From Microbacterium murale (lineage in GTDB: Bacteria; Actinomycetota; Actinomycetes; Actinomycetales; Microbacteriaceae): 64,000 nucleotides of DNA. Where the stretch lies: positions 1,550,001-1,614,000 of the forward strand of contig NZ_JAUSXK010000001.1 in the NCBI RefSeq assembly GCF_030815955.1. Direction: 5' to 3'. Each line of letters opens with the position of its first letter. The first letter of the stretch is position 1. The notes below the pieces were generated by a model. It made no database searches, was not told where the DNA came from, and saw nothing but the letters and a program-made list of their open reading frames with translations. Below, piece after piece: positions 7,973 to 16,823 of this stretch. The position numbers and the translations under genes are program-made.

Positions 7973-9232
7973 TCAGGGCTGCAGCCCCGCGATCGCCGGC
8001 GAGAATCCGAGGCGCTTGTTCGCGCAGCATCCGGGTCGGCAGACATCGAACCATGGGCCCAGCGTCGTCGCGTTCGCACGCTGTCCGACGGGGCGTCCCG
8101 AGATCCTTTCCCGCACCAGATCGACGAGCGCGCCGACGAACGCCGGATGCGTTCCCGGTGTCGGCGTTCGAAGGCTCCACAGGCCCAGGCGGCCCGCCGT
8201 CTCGGTCGCCTCGGTGTCGAGATCCCAGATGACCTCCATGTGATCGCTCACGAACCCGAGGGGGACGATCAGCACGGCGCTGCGCTGCTCGAGCGACTCG
8301 AGTGCGTCGTTGATGTCGGGCTCGAGCCAGGGCTGCGAAGGAGGGCCGGACCGCGACTGGTAGACCAGCTGCCACGACACCCCTGGTGCCGCTGCAGCCA
8401 TGACCTCCTCCGCGACGGCGAGGTGCTGTGCCGCGTACCCTCCGCCGTCGACGTCGGTGAACAGGCCGGCCCCGGACAGCTCGGCGTCCTGAGTGGGGAT
8501 GCTGTGCGTGGAGAACAGCACCTCGACGCTCGACGCGTCATGCCCGGCCTGTGCCGCTGCCGCGATCCCGTCCCGCACGCCTTCGATGAAGGGCTGGATG
8601 AAGCCGGGGTGGGAGAAGAACTGCCGCACCTTGTCGATCTGGATGATCCCCTGCGTGCCGCTCGCCTCGAGAGCGTCGGCCCAGTCCTCGCGGTACTGCC
8701 GGCACGACGAGTACGACGAGTACGCGCTGGTCGGGATCGCGATCATGCGACGGATGCCGTCGTTCGCCGCGCTCTCGAGCGCCTCGTCGAGGTAGGGCGC
8801 CCAGTTGCGGTTGCCCCAGTAGACCGGCAGGTCCAGCCCGGCTTCCGCGAGGGCCGACTTCAACGCCTGGCGAAGGAGGCGGTTCTGGTCGTTGATCGGG
8901 CTCACTCCGCCGAACCGACGGTAGTGGTGGGCGACCTCTTCCAGGCGCTCGTCCGGGATGCCTCGACCCCGCGTCACGTTGCGGAGGAAGGGCAGCACGT
9001 CGTCCTGTCCTTCCGGACCGCCGAAACCCGACAGCAGAATGGCGTCGTAGGCGACGGGCTCGATGACGTGCTCGGGCCCGGGCTGCGCCGCCGGTGAGGC
9101 GGAGGGCACCTTCGCGCCCTGCTCGAAGTGCACACCTGATGCCTTCGGAGGCTTGATCTCGCGACGGCCGGATGCTGCGGACTCACCCGCCCCGGCGGAA
9201 GCGTCGTACTGCTGCTCTGATTCAGTGCTCAT
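7973..9232 (-). CDS. hemH: Ferrochelatase (coproporphyrin ferrochelatase type)
   Basis: A 419-residue ferrochelatase; in actinobacteria this enzyme inserts iron into coproporphyrin III in the cytoplasm. The family segments AILLSGFGGPEGQDDVLPFL, IAIPTSAYSSYSSCRQYRED and LFSTHSIP are present, the last carrying the conserved His. About 70 residues precede the catalytic domain and look disordered. The Cys in YSSCRQ and the C-terminal CRPGCC are candidate [2Fe-2S] ligands, as known for mycobacterial and other ferrochelatases. AGGAGG precedes the ATG. It overlaps the upstream DNA glycosylase gene by ATGA, making it the last gene of the carotenoid operon. Confidence 0.93.
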   Translation of the reverse strand: MSTESEQQYDASAGAGESAASGRREIKPPKASGVHFEQGAKVPSASPAAQPGPEHVIEPVAYDAILLSGFGGPEGQDDVLPFLRNVTRGRGIPDERLEEVAHHYRRFGGVSPINDQNRLLRQALKSALAEAGLDLPVYWGNRNWAPYLDEALESAANDGIRRMIAIPTSAYSSYSSCRQYREDWADALEASGTQGIIQIDKVRQFFSHPGFIQPFIEGVRDGIAAAAQAGHDASSVEVLFSTHSIPTQDAELSGAGLFTDVDGGGYAAQHLAVAEEVMAAAAPGVSWQLVYQSRSGPPSQPWLEPDINDALESLEQRSAVLIVPLGFVSDHMEVIWDLDTEATETAGRLGLWSLRTPTPGTHPAFVGALVDLVRERISGRPVGQRANATTLGPWFDVCRPGCCANKRLGFSPAIAGLQP

Positions 9233-9708
9233 ATTCCTGCCTCCTGTTGACCTGTGCTGCTGCGACCGGGGGCTGGCGTCACGACCCTCTCCCACTCGGC
9301 GATCGGACCGCTGACGACCGTGAAGCTCGGATGAGGCTCGGGGATCTGCACCTCACGCCACCGCTCCCACACCGACGGACTGCGGCGCTCGAGCTTCGCC
9401 AGAAGGTGCGCCCACTCGTAGGCGAGCTGGCCGTCGTTCACGGGCAGCGTCCGTCCGTGCCCCGCCACCCGGATCTTGTCGCGGGCGAAGCGATACCCCC
9501 GCGCGTCCGCTTCATCGACGATGGCGCTGAGATAGTCGCCGATCGTCGCGCGGGGCTCGACCGTCGCCTGGAACCGTCTCAGCTGCGGGTGCCGGGAATA
9601 ACCTCTGCCCGGTTCGGAGATCACCGCCTGGGCGAGCAGCCCCTCGCGCCAGCACGCCGTGAGCGCCTGACGATCGAAGTACTTCGGGTGCACCGACCAG
9701 AGCCTCAT
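9229..9708 (-). CDS. Pyrimidine dimer DNA glycosylase (T4 endonuclease V-like)
   Basis: A 159-residue protein of the pyrimidine-dimer excision family. The start MRLWSVHPKYFDRQALTACW, then REGLLAQAV and GYSRHPQLRRF, match the family, and Arg/Glu residues in this N-terminal half form its active site. Known members cut the glycosidic bond of UV-induced cyclobutane pyrimidine dimers and nick the strand. The start overlaps the SDR/DUF2867 gene and the end overlaps ferrochelatase, both by ATGA, so it should be made together with UV-protective carotenoids. The family call is firm; glycosylase activity is inferred. Confidence 0.85.
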   Translation of the reverse strand: MRLWSVHPKYFDRQALTACWREGLLAQAVISEPGRGYSRHPQLRRFQATVEPRATIGDYLSAIVDEADARGYRFARDKIRVAGHGRTLPVNDGQLAYEWAHLLAKLERRSPSVWERWREVQIPEPHPSFTVVSGPIAEWERVVTPAPGRSSTGQQEAGI

Positions 9709-11177
9709 CGCTTCTCCGCCGTCGCACGCTCGGCTTCGCGCAGGATGCTCGCGGCCATTCCGTTGAAGATCACGCCGTGGAAGGGAAGGAGCATCGACCA
9801 GTACAGCCGGCCCGTCAGTCCCTTCGGGAAGTACACGGCCCGCTGGCGGTAGAGACTCCCGCCGTCGGCCGGCTCGACGCCGAGTTCGAGCCACCCGCGC
9901 CCCGGCATCCGCATCTCCGCTCGCAGGCGAAGCGTGTGCCCGTGATCGACCGCCTCCACACGCCAGACATCGACCACGTCACCGGTGTGCAATCTCGTCG
10001 GATGCCGGCGGCCCCGCCGCATCCCGACACCGCCGACGAGGCGATCGATCCAGCCCCGCGCAGCCCACGCCAGGGGGAAGGAGTACCAGCCCCTCTCGCC
10101 GCCGATCGACTCGATCACGTCCCAGACCGCGGCAGTCGAGGCAACCGTGCGGCGTTCGCGCAGGTCGGTGAAGACCGTGTGCCCTGCCCAATCGGGGTCG
10201 CTCGGCAGCGGATCGCTCGGCGCACCCGGCACCGTGGCGCTCTGCCAGCTCGTCTCGACTTCGCCCTCTTCTTCGCGCTTGAGCGCGAGCCGCACGGCGA
10301 CCCGATACGGGAGAAGCCCACCATCAGGAGGTTCGATGTAGTCGTCGATATCGTGCTCGCTCATGACGCAGTCGTTCTGCAACGACGCGATGATCGGCAC
10401 TGCGATCGATCGCGGAACGGGACTCACCAGGCTCACCCACTGCGAGGCGAGCCACGGCGTGAGCACGGGAAGCGCGGCGATCCCGCGCTGTGGAAGCCCG
10501 GCCTCGACCGCGTACCCGTTCATCATCTGGCCGTACCGGAGGATGTCTGGTCCACCGATGTCGAACGTGCGATTGAGTCCGTCCGGCAGCGACACGGCGC
10601 GCACCAGGTAGCGCAGCACGTCGCGGATGGCGATGGGCTGCACATGATTGCGCACCCAGCGGGGCGCCGGCATGTACGGCAGCACCTCGGTGAGGTGGCG
10701 GATCATCTCGAAGGACGCCGACCCGGAGCCGATCACGATGCCGGCCTGGAACACGATCGCGGGCACTTCGCCGTCGAGGAAGGTCTGACCGACCGCCGCC
10801 CTGGATGAGAGGTGCTTCGATAGGTCCGCGCCGGCGGGGTGCAGTCCGCCGAGATACACGATTCTGCTCACCTGCGCGGCGGCGGCGACTTCCGCGAATT
10901 GCTCGGCATCGCGCTTCTCGGCATCCACGAAATCCCGACCGGCGCTCATCGAGTGCACCAGATAGAACGCGACGTCCACTCCGTTCATCGCGCGGCGGGT
11001 GGCGATGGCATCCGAGAAGTCGCCCTTGAACACCGTGACCTGCTGCCGCCACGGCACGTCGCGCAGCTTCCACGGCGAGCGCACGTACACGCTCACCTCA
11101 TGACCGGCCGCCAGGAGCTGGGGAACGAGGCGACCGCCGATGTAGCCGGTCGCGCCGGTGACGAGCACTCGAGTCAT
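9705..11177 (-). CDS. SDR family NAD(P)-binding protein with DUF2867 domain
   Basis: A 490-residue two-domain protein. The N-terminal half is an atypical short-chain dehydrogenase with the Rossmann motif VTGATGYIGGRLVPQLL, then YLVHSMSAG and VYLGGLHP. The C-terminal half (from about residue 320) matches DUF2867, an SRPBCC-like fold. ATG at 11177 overlaps the crtEb stop. The substrate is unknown; coupling to the carotenoid genes suggests a pigment-tailoring or membrane stress role, which is inference only. Confidence 0.85.
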   Translation of the reverse strand: MTRVLVTGATGYIGGRLVPQLLAAGHEVSVYVRSPWKLRDVPWRQQVTVFKGDFSDAIATRRAMNGVDVAFYLVHSMSAGRDFVDAEKRDAEQFAEVAAAAQVSRIVYLGGLHPAGADLSKHLSSRAAVGQTFLDGEVPAIVFQAGIVIGSGSASFEMIRHLTEVLPYMPAPRWVRNHVQPIAIRDVLRYLVRAVSLPDGLNRTFDIGGPDILRYGQMMNGYAVEAGLPQRGIAALPVLTPWLASQWVSLVSPVPRSIAVPIIASLQNDCVMSEHDIDDYIEPPDGGLLPYRVAVRLALKREEEGEVETSWQSATVPGAPSDPLPSDPDWAGHTVFTDLRERRTVASTAAVWDVIESIGGERGWYSFPLAWAARGWIDRLVGGVGMRRGRRHPTRLHTGDVVDVWRVEAVDHGHTLRLRAEMRMPGRGWLELGVEPADGGSLYRQRAVYFPKGLTGRLYWSMLLPFHGVIFNGMAASILREAERATAEKR

Positions 11178-12064
11178 GCGAACAGTCCTCTCGACGTGCA
11201 GAGAATGAGCAGCAGGGTGATCGCGAACCCCACGGCGTAGTTGATGAAGAGGAAGCGGCGCCAGGCGCGGTTGACGTCGCCGGAGTGCACGTCGTCCACG
11301 CGCAGATACGGCGCCGCGCTGATCAGATACGGCAGTACGGCGAGCGCAGCGAGGTTCGCAGGCCATGGCGCGAGGAGCATGAGGAAACCGGCGAGGGCCC
11401 ACAGCAGAACCGCGAACCGCACGGTCCTCGACGCGCCGAGCACGGTTGCGATCGATCCGATGCCGGCCTCACGATCCGGCACGATGTCCTGCACGGCGCC
11501 GAACGCGTGGCTCGCCATCCCCCAGCAGAAGAACGAGGCCATCGTCACGACGAGCGGCATGGTGACGTCTGTGCCGGCGAGTGCCATCGCGTAGAGGGCG
11601 GGCGTGACGAAGTGCGTGCTGGAGGTGACCGAGTCGAGGAAGGGGATCTCCTTGAACCGCAGGCCGCGAACGGAATACGCGACAACGGCGAACAGGCTCA
11701 CCGCGAGCACCGCCCACGACATCGGCCGGTGCGCGCCGAGGATCAGGAGTGTGATCACGAAGGGTGCGGCGAGGAGCCCGGAGGCGAGGAGGGTGATGCG
11801 ATGCAGTCGCGGCGGCAGCTTGGCCCCCTCTGCTCCGCCCTTCCGCGGATTGGCGAGGTCGGACTCGTAGTCGAATACGTCGTTGATGCCGTACATGGCC
11901 AGGTTGTACGGCACGAGGAAGAACAGGGTGCCAACCACCAGCGCGACATCGATGCGCCCGGTCGTGAGCAGATACACAGCAGCGAACGGATACGCCGTGT
12001 TGATCCAGCTCAGCGGGCGGGAGGCGATGAGCAGCGTGCGACTCGTCGCGAGGACCTCAGGCAT
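11174..12064 (-). CDS. crtEb: Lycopene elongase, UbiA-family prenyltransferase (C50 carotenoid synthesis)
   Basis: A 296-residue membrane prenyltransferase with about eight helices. The Asp-rich motif NDVFDYESDLANPRKGG near residue 64 binds the prenyl diphosphate. In Corynebacterium CrtEb adds two C5 units from DMAPP to lycopene to give flavuxanthin, the C50 precursor. Placement directly after crtYe/crtYf in an otherwise complete C50 operon supports this assignment over other UbiA enzymes. It overlaps both neighbours by ATGA or a few bases. Confidence 0.92.
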   Translation of the reverse strand: MPEVLATSRTLLIASRPLSWINTAYPFAAVYLLTTGRIDVALVVGTLFFLVPYNLAMYGINDVFDYESDLANPRKGGAEGAKLPPRLHRITLLASGLLAAPFVITLLILGAHRPMSWAVLAVSLFAVVAYSVRGLRFKEIPFLDSVTSSTHFVTPALYAMALAGTDVTMPLVVTMASFFCWGMASHAFGAVQDIVPDREAGIGSIATVLGASRTVRFAVLLWALAGFLMLLAPWPANLAALAVLPYLISAAPYLRVDDVHSGDVNRAWRRFLFINYAVGFAITLLLILCTSRGLFA

Positions 12065-12392
12065 CGCGGCCCTCCTCTCGGGGCCCTGTGACGCCGAGCA
12101 TCTGCCATAACCCGCTGAGCAGCAGGGCGCCGGCGATCGGGTACATCAGGTCCTCGATCGGTATGAGGCCGAGGCGTATGCCCGAGATGTGTTCGACGCC
12201 GTAATCGAAGAATCCGGCTGCCATCATCACGTTGTCGAAGATGACGGTGAGGACGACGAGGGATGCTGTGGCCACCGCCCAGGAGGACAGATACGGTCCG
12301 AGCGCACGGTGACGACGCGCATGCAGAGCACCGAGGCCGAACACGATGAGGGCGATCGCGATGAACGGGAGCGACATCAGCAAGTACGTCAT
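12057..12392 (-). CDS. crtYf: C50 carotenoid epsilon-cyclase subunit
   Basis: A 111-residue small membrane protein of the heterodimeric lycopene-cyclase-domain family, with three helices and the conserved PIEDLMYPI motif near residue 80. With CrtYe it cyclises the C50 carotenoid end groups; the ring type (epsilon for decaprenoxanthin, gamma for sarcinaxanthin, beta for C.p.450) cannot be told from this reading. The start overlaps the crtYe stop and the end overlaps crtEb. Confidence 0.9.
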   Translation of the reverse strand: MTYLLMSLPFIAIALIVFGLGALHARRHRALGPYLSSWAVATASLVVLTVIFDNVMMAAGFFDYGVEHISGIRLGLIPIEDLMYPIAGALLLSGLWQMLGVTGPREEGRDA

Positions 12393-12712
12393 CGGGTGCT
12401 CCGCTTCGCTCGCCAGCGCCGCCAGCCGCTGAGCAGCACCAGCGTGAGGTAGCCGAGGAAGACGAGGAAGAGCAGTTCCTCGAGCGGGAACTGCGGTGCG
12501 AGCAGGATTCCGGTGGCCCAGCGCGAGTCGACGTGACGGAACACGCCGAGGCTGATCCCGACCGCATCCCAGGCGATGAAGAACACCACGCCGATGAGCA
12601 GTACCCCGGCGGCGATCGCCGGTGTCCGCCTGAAGACCAGCGTGAAACGCAGATCGAGCAGGACGAGACACGCGAGGCTGATCAGCAGCGCAGCCGCGTA
12701 CACCAGGTTCAC
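12389..12712 (-). CDS. crtYe: C50 carotenoid epsilon-cyclase subunit
   Basis: A 107-residue partner of CrtYf with three membrane helices and the matching motif FPLEELLFLVFLGYL near residue 75. GTG at 12712 overlaps the crtI stop (GTGA) and is chosen over an upstream in-frame ATG that would lie inside crtI and add a charged, non-membrane leader. Both subunits are expected to be required for cyclase activity. Confidence 0.9.
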   Translation of the reverse strand: MNLVYAAALLISLACLVLLDLRFTLVFRRTPAIAAGVLLIGVVFFIAWDAVGISLGVFRHVDSRWATGILLAPQFPLEELLFLVFLGYLTLVLLSGWRRWRAKRSTR

Positions 12713-14268
12713 GGTTCCTCCAGCGGCCCGGGCGAGTGATCGCCCCTGACGTGCTTGAGCACGAGTTCCGCGCTGATGAGACACATGGGCAGGCCGACAC
12801 CCGGAACCGAGGTCGCACCGGTGTAGAAGAGTCCGTCGATCCGCCGTGACCGCGTGACGCCGCGGAAGAACGCGCTCTGGGCGAGTGTGTGCGCCGGACC
12901 CAGCGCGCTGCCGCGGAAGGAGTTGAAGTCCGTGGCGAAATCGGCGGGCCCGAACGTGCGCTGCACGACGATGCGCGAGCTCAGCTCGGGGATGCCCGCC
13001 CAGGCGCCGATCTGCGCGATGGCCCGATCCGCCGCCAGGTTGACGAGTTCGTCACCGGCCCCATCGATGCCGCCGGCCCCGATCTTCGTGTCGGCGGGCA
13101 GCGGCACGAGTACGAACAGGTTCTCGCAGCCGGCGGGAGCCACGCCGTCGTCCGTCGCGCTCGGTGTGCACACGTACAGCGACGGCGCCTCGGGGATGCG
13201 GGTCGGCGACCCGAAGATCGCGTCGAAGTTGTCGTGCCAGTCGTTCGAGAAGAACAGCGTGTGGTGCCGGAGCTGCGGCAGCTCTCCGCGTACACCGAGC
13301 ATGATGAGCACGGCGCTGGGCCCTGAGACCTGTGCGCCCCAGCGCTTCTCCGGGTACGACCGGTCGGCGGGCTCGAGAAGCACCGTCTCGGTGTGGTGCT
13401 CATCGACAGCCGAGACGACGATGTCGGCATAGAGCCGGTGCGCCTCGCCGTTGCGGGTGTACTCGACCGAACGCACCGCACCGCCTGCGCTGGAGATCGC
13501 CTTCACATCGCTGTCGGCGAGGAGTTCGACGCCGTTCTCACGCGCGATGTCGACGAGTGAGGCGACGAACGCGCGGAAGCCGCCTACGGGATACTTCACT
13601 CCGTCGACGAGGTCCATGTGGCTCATGAGGTGGTACAGCGCCGGAGCGGCGAACGGTGATGTGCCGAGGAAGACGGCCGGATACGCGAGGATCTGCCGCA
13701 GACGCAGATCCTGGAACCGCCGCGTGGCGAACGACCACAGCGACCTGGTCAGCAGCGGAAGCACCGCAGGCGCGGAAGCCAGTACGGCTCTCGAGGCGAA
13801 GTCGCGCCAGGACGAGAACGGGTTGTAGAGGAAGGAGCGCACCGCCGCGCGGTACGTCTTCGTCGCGGATGCGAGGTAGGTGCGAATCCGCACGCCTGCT
13901 CCGCGCTCCCGACTCTCGAAGAGCTCGGCGACGGCGCGATCCCCCGCCGGTACATCGATGGCCTCCTCCGGCTCTGCACCAGAAGGCTCGCCGTAGATGC
14001 GGTAGCCGGGCTGCAGCGGCACGAGCTCCAGCCGCTCCGCGGTGTTGGTCCCCATCATCCGGTAGAAGTGCTCGAACACCTCCGGCATGAGATACCACGA
14101 CGGCCCGGTGTCGAACGTGAAGCCGTCTTTCTCCCATGCTCCGGCTCGCCCGCCGAAATCGCGGTTCTTCTCGAGCAGGGTCACGTCGTGCCCGTCTCGG
14201 GCGAGCAGGCATGCCGTGGCCAGGCCACTCACGCCGCCACCCACGACCACGACCCTCTTGCCGCTCAC
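12709..14268 (-). CDS. crtI: Phytoene desaturase
   Basis: A 519-residue FAD enzyme converting phytoene to lycopene in four desaturation steps. The N-terminal dinucleotide-binding motif VVVVGGGVSGLATACLLA (about residues 5-22) and the desaturase signature near the C-terminus (FYTGATSVPGVGLPMCLISA) are clear. GTG at 14268 overlaps the crtB stop, as throughout this operon; the open frame continues upstream inside crtB and was excluded. It probably acts at the membrane on phytoene made by CrtB. Confidence 0.95.
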   Translation of the reverse strand: MSGKRVVVVGGGVSGLATACLLARDGHDVTLLEKNRDFGGRAGAWEKDGFTFDTGPSWYLMPEVFEHFYRMMGTNTAERLELVPLQPGYRIYGEPSGAEPEEAIDVPAGDRAVAELFESRERGAGVRIRTYLASATKTYRAAVRSFLYNPFSSWRDFASRAVLASAPAVLPLLTRSLWSFATRRFQDLRLRQILAYPAVFLGTSPFAAPALYHLMSHMDLVDGVKYPVGGFRAFVASLVDIARENGVELLADSDVKAISSAGGAVRSVEYTRNGEAHRLYADIVVSAVDEHHTETVLLEPADRSYPEKRWGAQVSGPSAVLIMLGVRGELPQLRHHTLFFSNDWHDNFDAIFGSPTRIPEAPSLYVCTPSATDDGVAPAGCENLFVLVPLPADTKIGAGGIDGAGDELVNLAADRAIAQIGAWAGIPELSSRIVVQRTFGPADFATDFNSFRGSALGPAHTLAQSAFFRGVTRSRRIDGLFYTGATSVPGVGLPMCLISAELVLKHVRGDHSPGPLEEP

Positions 14269-15146
14269 GGCCGCGCCTTCATCGCCAGCGCGCGCACCAG
14301 GATCCGTGCCTTGACAGGGTCGGGCACGCGAAGCCTGGAGGTCATCAGCGCAGACGCCGGTGCCGCATCGAGGCGGTCGGTGAGCTCGCCGAACATCGCC
14401 CTCGCGGCCCAGACCGCCGGTCGGCATGAAGGATCGAGGAGCGGGATGGCGGCATCCGCCACGCGGAGATCATCGCGGATGGATGCGACGGCTTCGGCCT
14501 TGGAGTCATCGGTGAGGGTCGGCGCGGGGCTCACCGGCGCCGCGGCCGGGAGGTAGGTGCGCCCGAGTTCATCGTGGTCGCCGGAGAAGTCGCGCAGGAA
14601 GTTGACCTTCTGGAATGCCGCCCCGAGGCGCCGAGCGCCCTCCTGAAGTCGTTCGCGCTCGCCGCTGCCGCGGTTGCTGCCATCCTCGAACACGGCCAGG
14701 CACATGAGGCCGACGACCTCGGCGGATCCGTGGATGTACTCGTCGAGCTGCGCTTCGTCGAACACGGCCGCATCGAGGTCTCTGCGCATCGAAGCGAAGA
14801 ACGGTGCGCACAGCTCCATCCCGATCCCGTGCGCACGCGCCGTCGTGGCGAACGCGTGCACCACCAGGTTCGTGCTGAACCCCAGCCTCAGACCGCGCTC
14901 GGTCTCCGCCTCGAGGTCGTCCAGCATCGCCGCTCGGGTCTCGCGGTCGACCCCAGCGGCCTCGGCGGGCCCGTCGACCAGTTCGTCGGCGACGCGCACG
15001 AGCGCGTAGATGCGCGCGATGTGATCTCGCATCGATCCCGGGAGGAGACGACTCGCCCAGCCGAACGACGTCGAGTAGCGACGGATGACGACGCGCGCGC
15101 TGGCGTTCGCGGTCGCGGTGTAGAGGGAGAGATCGGTCGAGTTCAT
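14265..15146 (-). CDS. crtB: Phytoene synthase
   Basis: A 293-residue squalene/phytoene synthase condensing two geranylgeranyl diphosphates. RRYSTSFGWASRLLP and the first Asp-rich motif ALVRVADELVDG (about residues 46-57) are visible, with the second signature near KVNFLRDFSGDHDELGRTYL. The start overlaps the prenyl diphosphate synthase stop (ATGA). Confidence 0.95.
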   Translation of the reverse strand: MNSTDLSLYTATANASARVVIRRYSTSFGWASRLLPGSMRDHIARIYALVRVADELVDGPAEAAGVDRETRAAMLDDLEAETERGLRLGFSTNLVVHAFATTARAHGIGMELCAPFFASMRRDLDAAVFDEAQLDEYIHGSAEVVGLMCLAVFEDGSNRGSGERERLQEGARRLGAAFQKVNFLRDFSGDHDELGRTYLPAAAPVSPAPTLTDDSKAEAVASIRDDLRVADAAIPLLDPSCRPAVWAARAMFGELTDRLDAAPASALMTSRLRVPDPVKARILVRALAMKARP

Positions 15147-16204
15147 GAGGTGCGTGTACGGCAGGTCGAGACCAGGTCGACCAGCTGCTCGGCCATGGGT
15201 GCCGGCAGCTGCGACTCACGGATCAGTCGATGCACCTCGTCGCAGCGATCGGAGATGAGCGACTCGACGAACAGGAGCGCACCGGATTCCTCGATGACCC
15301 GACGAAGACTCTCGCCCTCCGACGCGCTCATCTCGTCGTCGCCGAAGTACGGTGCGACTGTTGCCCAGGCCGCGTCCGAACGCGCATAAGAGACAAGAAG
15401 AGTCTCCTTCCCCTCTCGCAGATCACTCGAGGTGGACTTGCCTGTCTCACGTTCGTCCCCGAAAACGCCGAGGACGTCGTCGCGAAGCTGGTAGATCACA
15501 CCGATGCGGCGTGCGATCACCGCGAGCTCGGCCACGAGAACCGGCGGCGCACCGGCGAGAACCGCAGCGAGAGTGAGCGGCGCCTGGAACGAGTATGCGG
15601 CGGTCTTCTGATCGACCATGGCCAGCACGTCATCCGAAGTCGCGGATTCCAGATGCATGCTGAGCCACACGTCATGATGCTCACCCGCTGCGCTCTCGAA
15701 GACGGTCTCATCGAAGATCTCGAGCGCGGCCTGCCGTCGTCGCTCGTCCACGTCGAGCCTGGCGAGCACGGAATGCGCGAGCGTGAGCATGAGGTCGCCG
15801 GCCAGCAGAGAGGACGATTCTCCCCACGCGTGCGCCGCTCGCCTGGGTGCGCCGCGCAGCAGCGCCTCGGACGCGAATCGTCCCGTGATATTCATCTCGC
15901 CGCGGCGCACCAGGTCGCGGTCGATGACGTCGTCGTGGATCACGAGCGCGACGTGCAGCAATTCGATCGCGCAGGCAGCGTCGACAGCCGCGCGCTCATC
16001 GGTGCCGCCGAGCGCCGTGTGCGCATTCAGCAGCAGCCGCGGACGCACCTTCTTGCCGCCGAGCGCCATGCGTTCGAGGGCATCCCACAGCTGCGCGTAC
16101 GGCGCGGAGAACGCCTGAGAGCGCCCCCTCCTGTGAGCGAGGATCTCCGTGAGCCTCGCGTCGAACACGGCGGTGACATCGACGCCGACGTCGGGATCAC
16201 CCAT
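15143..16204 (-). CDS. crtE: Geranylgeranyl diphosphate synthase
   Basis: A 353-residue trans-prenyltransferase making the C20 precursor of carotenoids. The chain-length region contains ALVIHDDVIDRDLVRRG, the first Asp-rich motif (DDVID, about residue 95), and the second appears in QLRDDVLGVFGDE. GGKKVRPRLLL binds isopentenyl diphosphate. ATG at 16204 overlaps the idi gene by 8 bp. Its product is the inferred ligand of the divergent MarR regulator, by analogy with Corynebacterium CrtR. Confidence 0.93.
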   Translation of the reverse strand: MGDPDVGVDVTAVFDARLTEILAHRRGRSQAFSAPYAQLWDALERMALGGKKVRPRLLLNAHTALGGTDERAAVDAACAIELLHVALVIHDDVIDRDLVRRGEMNITGRFASEALLRGAPRRAAHAWGESSSLLAGDLMLTLAHSVLARLDVDERRRQAALEIFDETVFESAAGEHHDVWLSMHLESATSDDVLAMVDQKTAAYSFQAPLTLAAVLAGAPPVLVAELAVIARRIGVIYQLRDDVLGVFGDERETGKSTSSDLREGKETLLVSYARSDAAWATVAPYFGDDEMSASEGESLRRVIEESGALLFVESLISDRCDEVHRLIRESQLPAPMAEQLVDLVSTCRTRTS

Positions 16205-16766
16205 GCTCGTCCACCCCGTCGACGTGGCGTTCGGCGTCGCCGGGAAGATGCGGCAGAACCTGCGGAAGGTGCTCGACGAGCCATGGGCTGAAGGCCCAGG
16301 GGGCGATGCCGGTCGCGAGCGCGAGCGCGGATGCCGTCGTCCACTGCGTCTCGGCGACCTCGTCCGGATTCGGCGACAGGGGGGACGCTGCCCTGGCGAT
16401 GAAGACCGGGCAGTGCTCGTTCTCCTGGATGCCGGAGGCATCCCGTGCCACGTATCCGAACTTGGGAGCCACGCACTCGATCATGTCGACGGCGAGACCG
16501 AGCTCGAACGCGGCGCGGCGCCGGACGGCATCTTCCAGGCTCTCGTCGGGCGCGGGATGGCCGCAGAACGAGTTCGTCCACACTCCCGGCCACGTCTGCT
16601 TCGTGAGCGCTCGCCTGGTGACGAGGACACGACCATCGGCGTCGACCACATGGCACGAGAACGCCAGGTGCCGAGGCGTCGCGGATCCGTGTGCCGTGGC
16701 CTTGCTCTGCGCACCGATCGGGGTGCCCGCATCGTCGACCAGAACGACCATCTCCACCGCGCTCAC
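16197..16766 (-). CDS. idi: Isopentenyl-diphosphate delta-isomerase, type I
   Basis: A 189-residue Nudix-fold isomerase that interconverts IPP and DMAPP, both needed by CrtE and CrtEb. The catalytic Cys lies in TNSFCGHPAPDES and the metal-binding Glu residues in RRRAAFELG and IQENEHCPVF. GTG at 16766 is the longest plausible start; ATG at 16751 (MVVLVDD) is the alternative, and the leader is too short to choose firmly. It is the first gene of the ten-gene carotenoid operon. Confidence 0.92.
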   Translation of the reverse strand: MSAVEMVVLVDDAGTPIGAQSKATAHGSATPRHLAFSCHVVDADGRVLVTRRALTKQTWPGVWTNSFCGHPAPDESLEDAVRRRAAFELGLAVDMIECVAPKFGYVARDASGIQENEHCPVFIARAASPLSPNPDEVAETQWTTASALALATGIAPWAFSPWLVEHLPQVLPHLPGDAERHVDGVDEHG

Positions 16767-16775
16767 CTCATTTCG

Positions 16776-16816
16776 TTAGCTAAGCGAGAGTTCAACTTAT
16801 CATAGGAAATGTAAGC
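16776..16816. promoter_or_regulatory. crt/marR divergent promoter region with candidate CrtR-type operator
   Basis: The 57-bp gap between idi and the MarR gene holds a perfect 8-bp palindrome TTAGCTAA (16776-16783), an inverted CTTA/TAAG pair (16796-16799, 16812-16815) and a repeated TAAGC. A TATGAT -10-like box for the leftward operon is at 16804-16799, which would put TTAGCTAA just downstream of the start. This layout fits repression of both directions by the MarR protein. No convincing -35 is visible. Confidence 0.5.
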
Positions 16817-16823
16817 TGAGACA

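Noticed and set aside
9229..9894. A longer pyrimidine-dimer glycosylase beginning near 9894
   Set aside because: The extra residues lie inside the SDR/DUF2867 gene in another frame; the family start MRLWSVHPKYF is at 9708 with an ATGA overlap.
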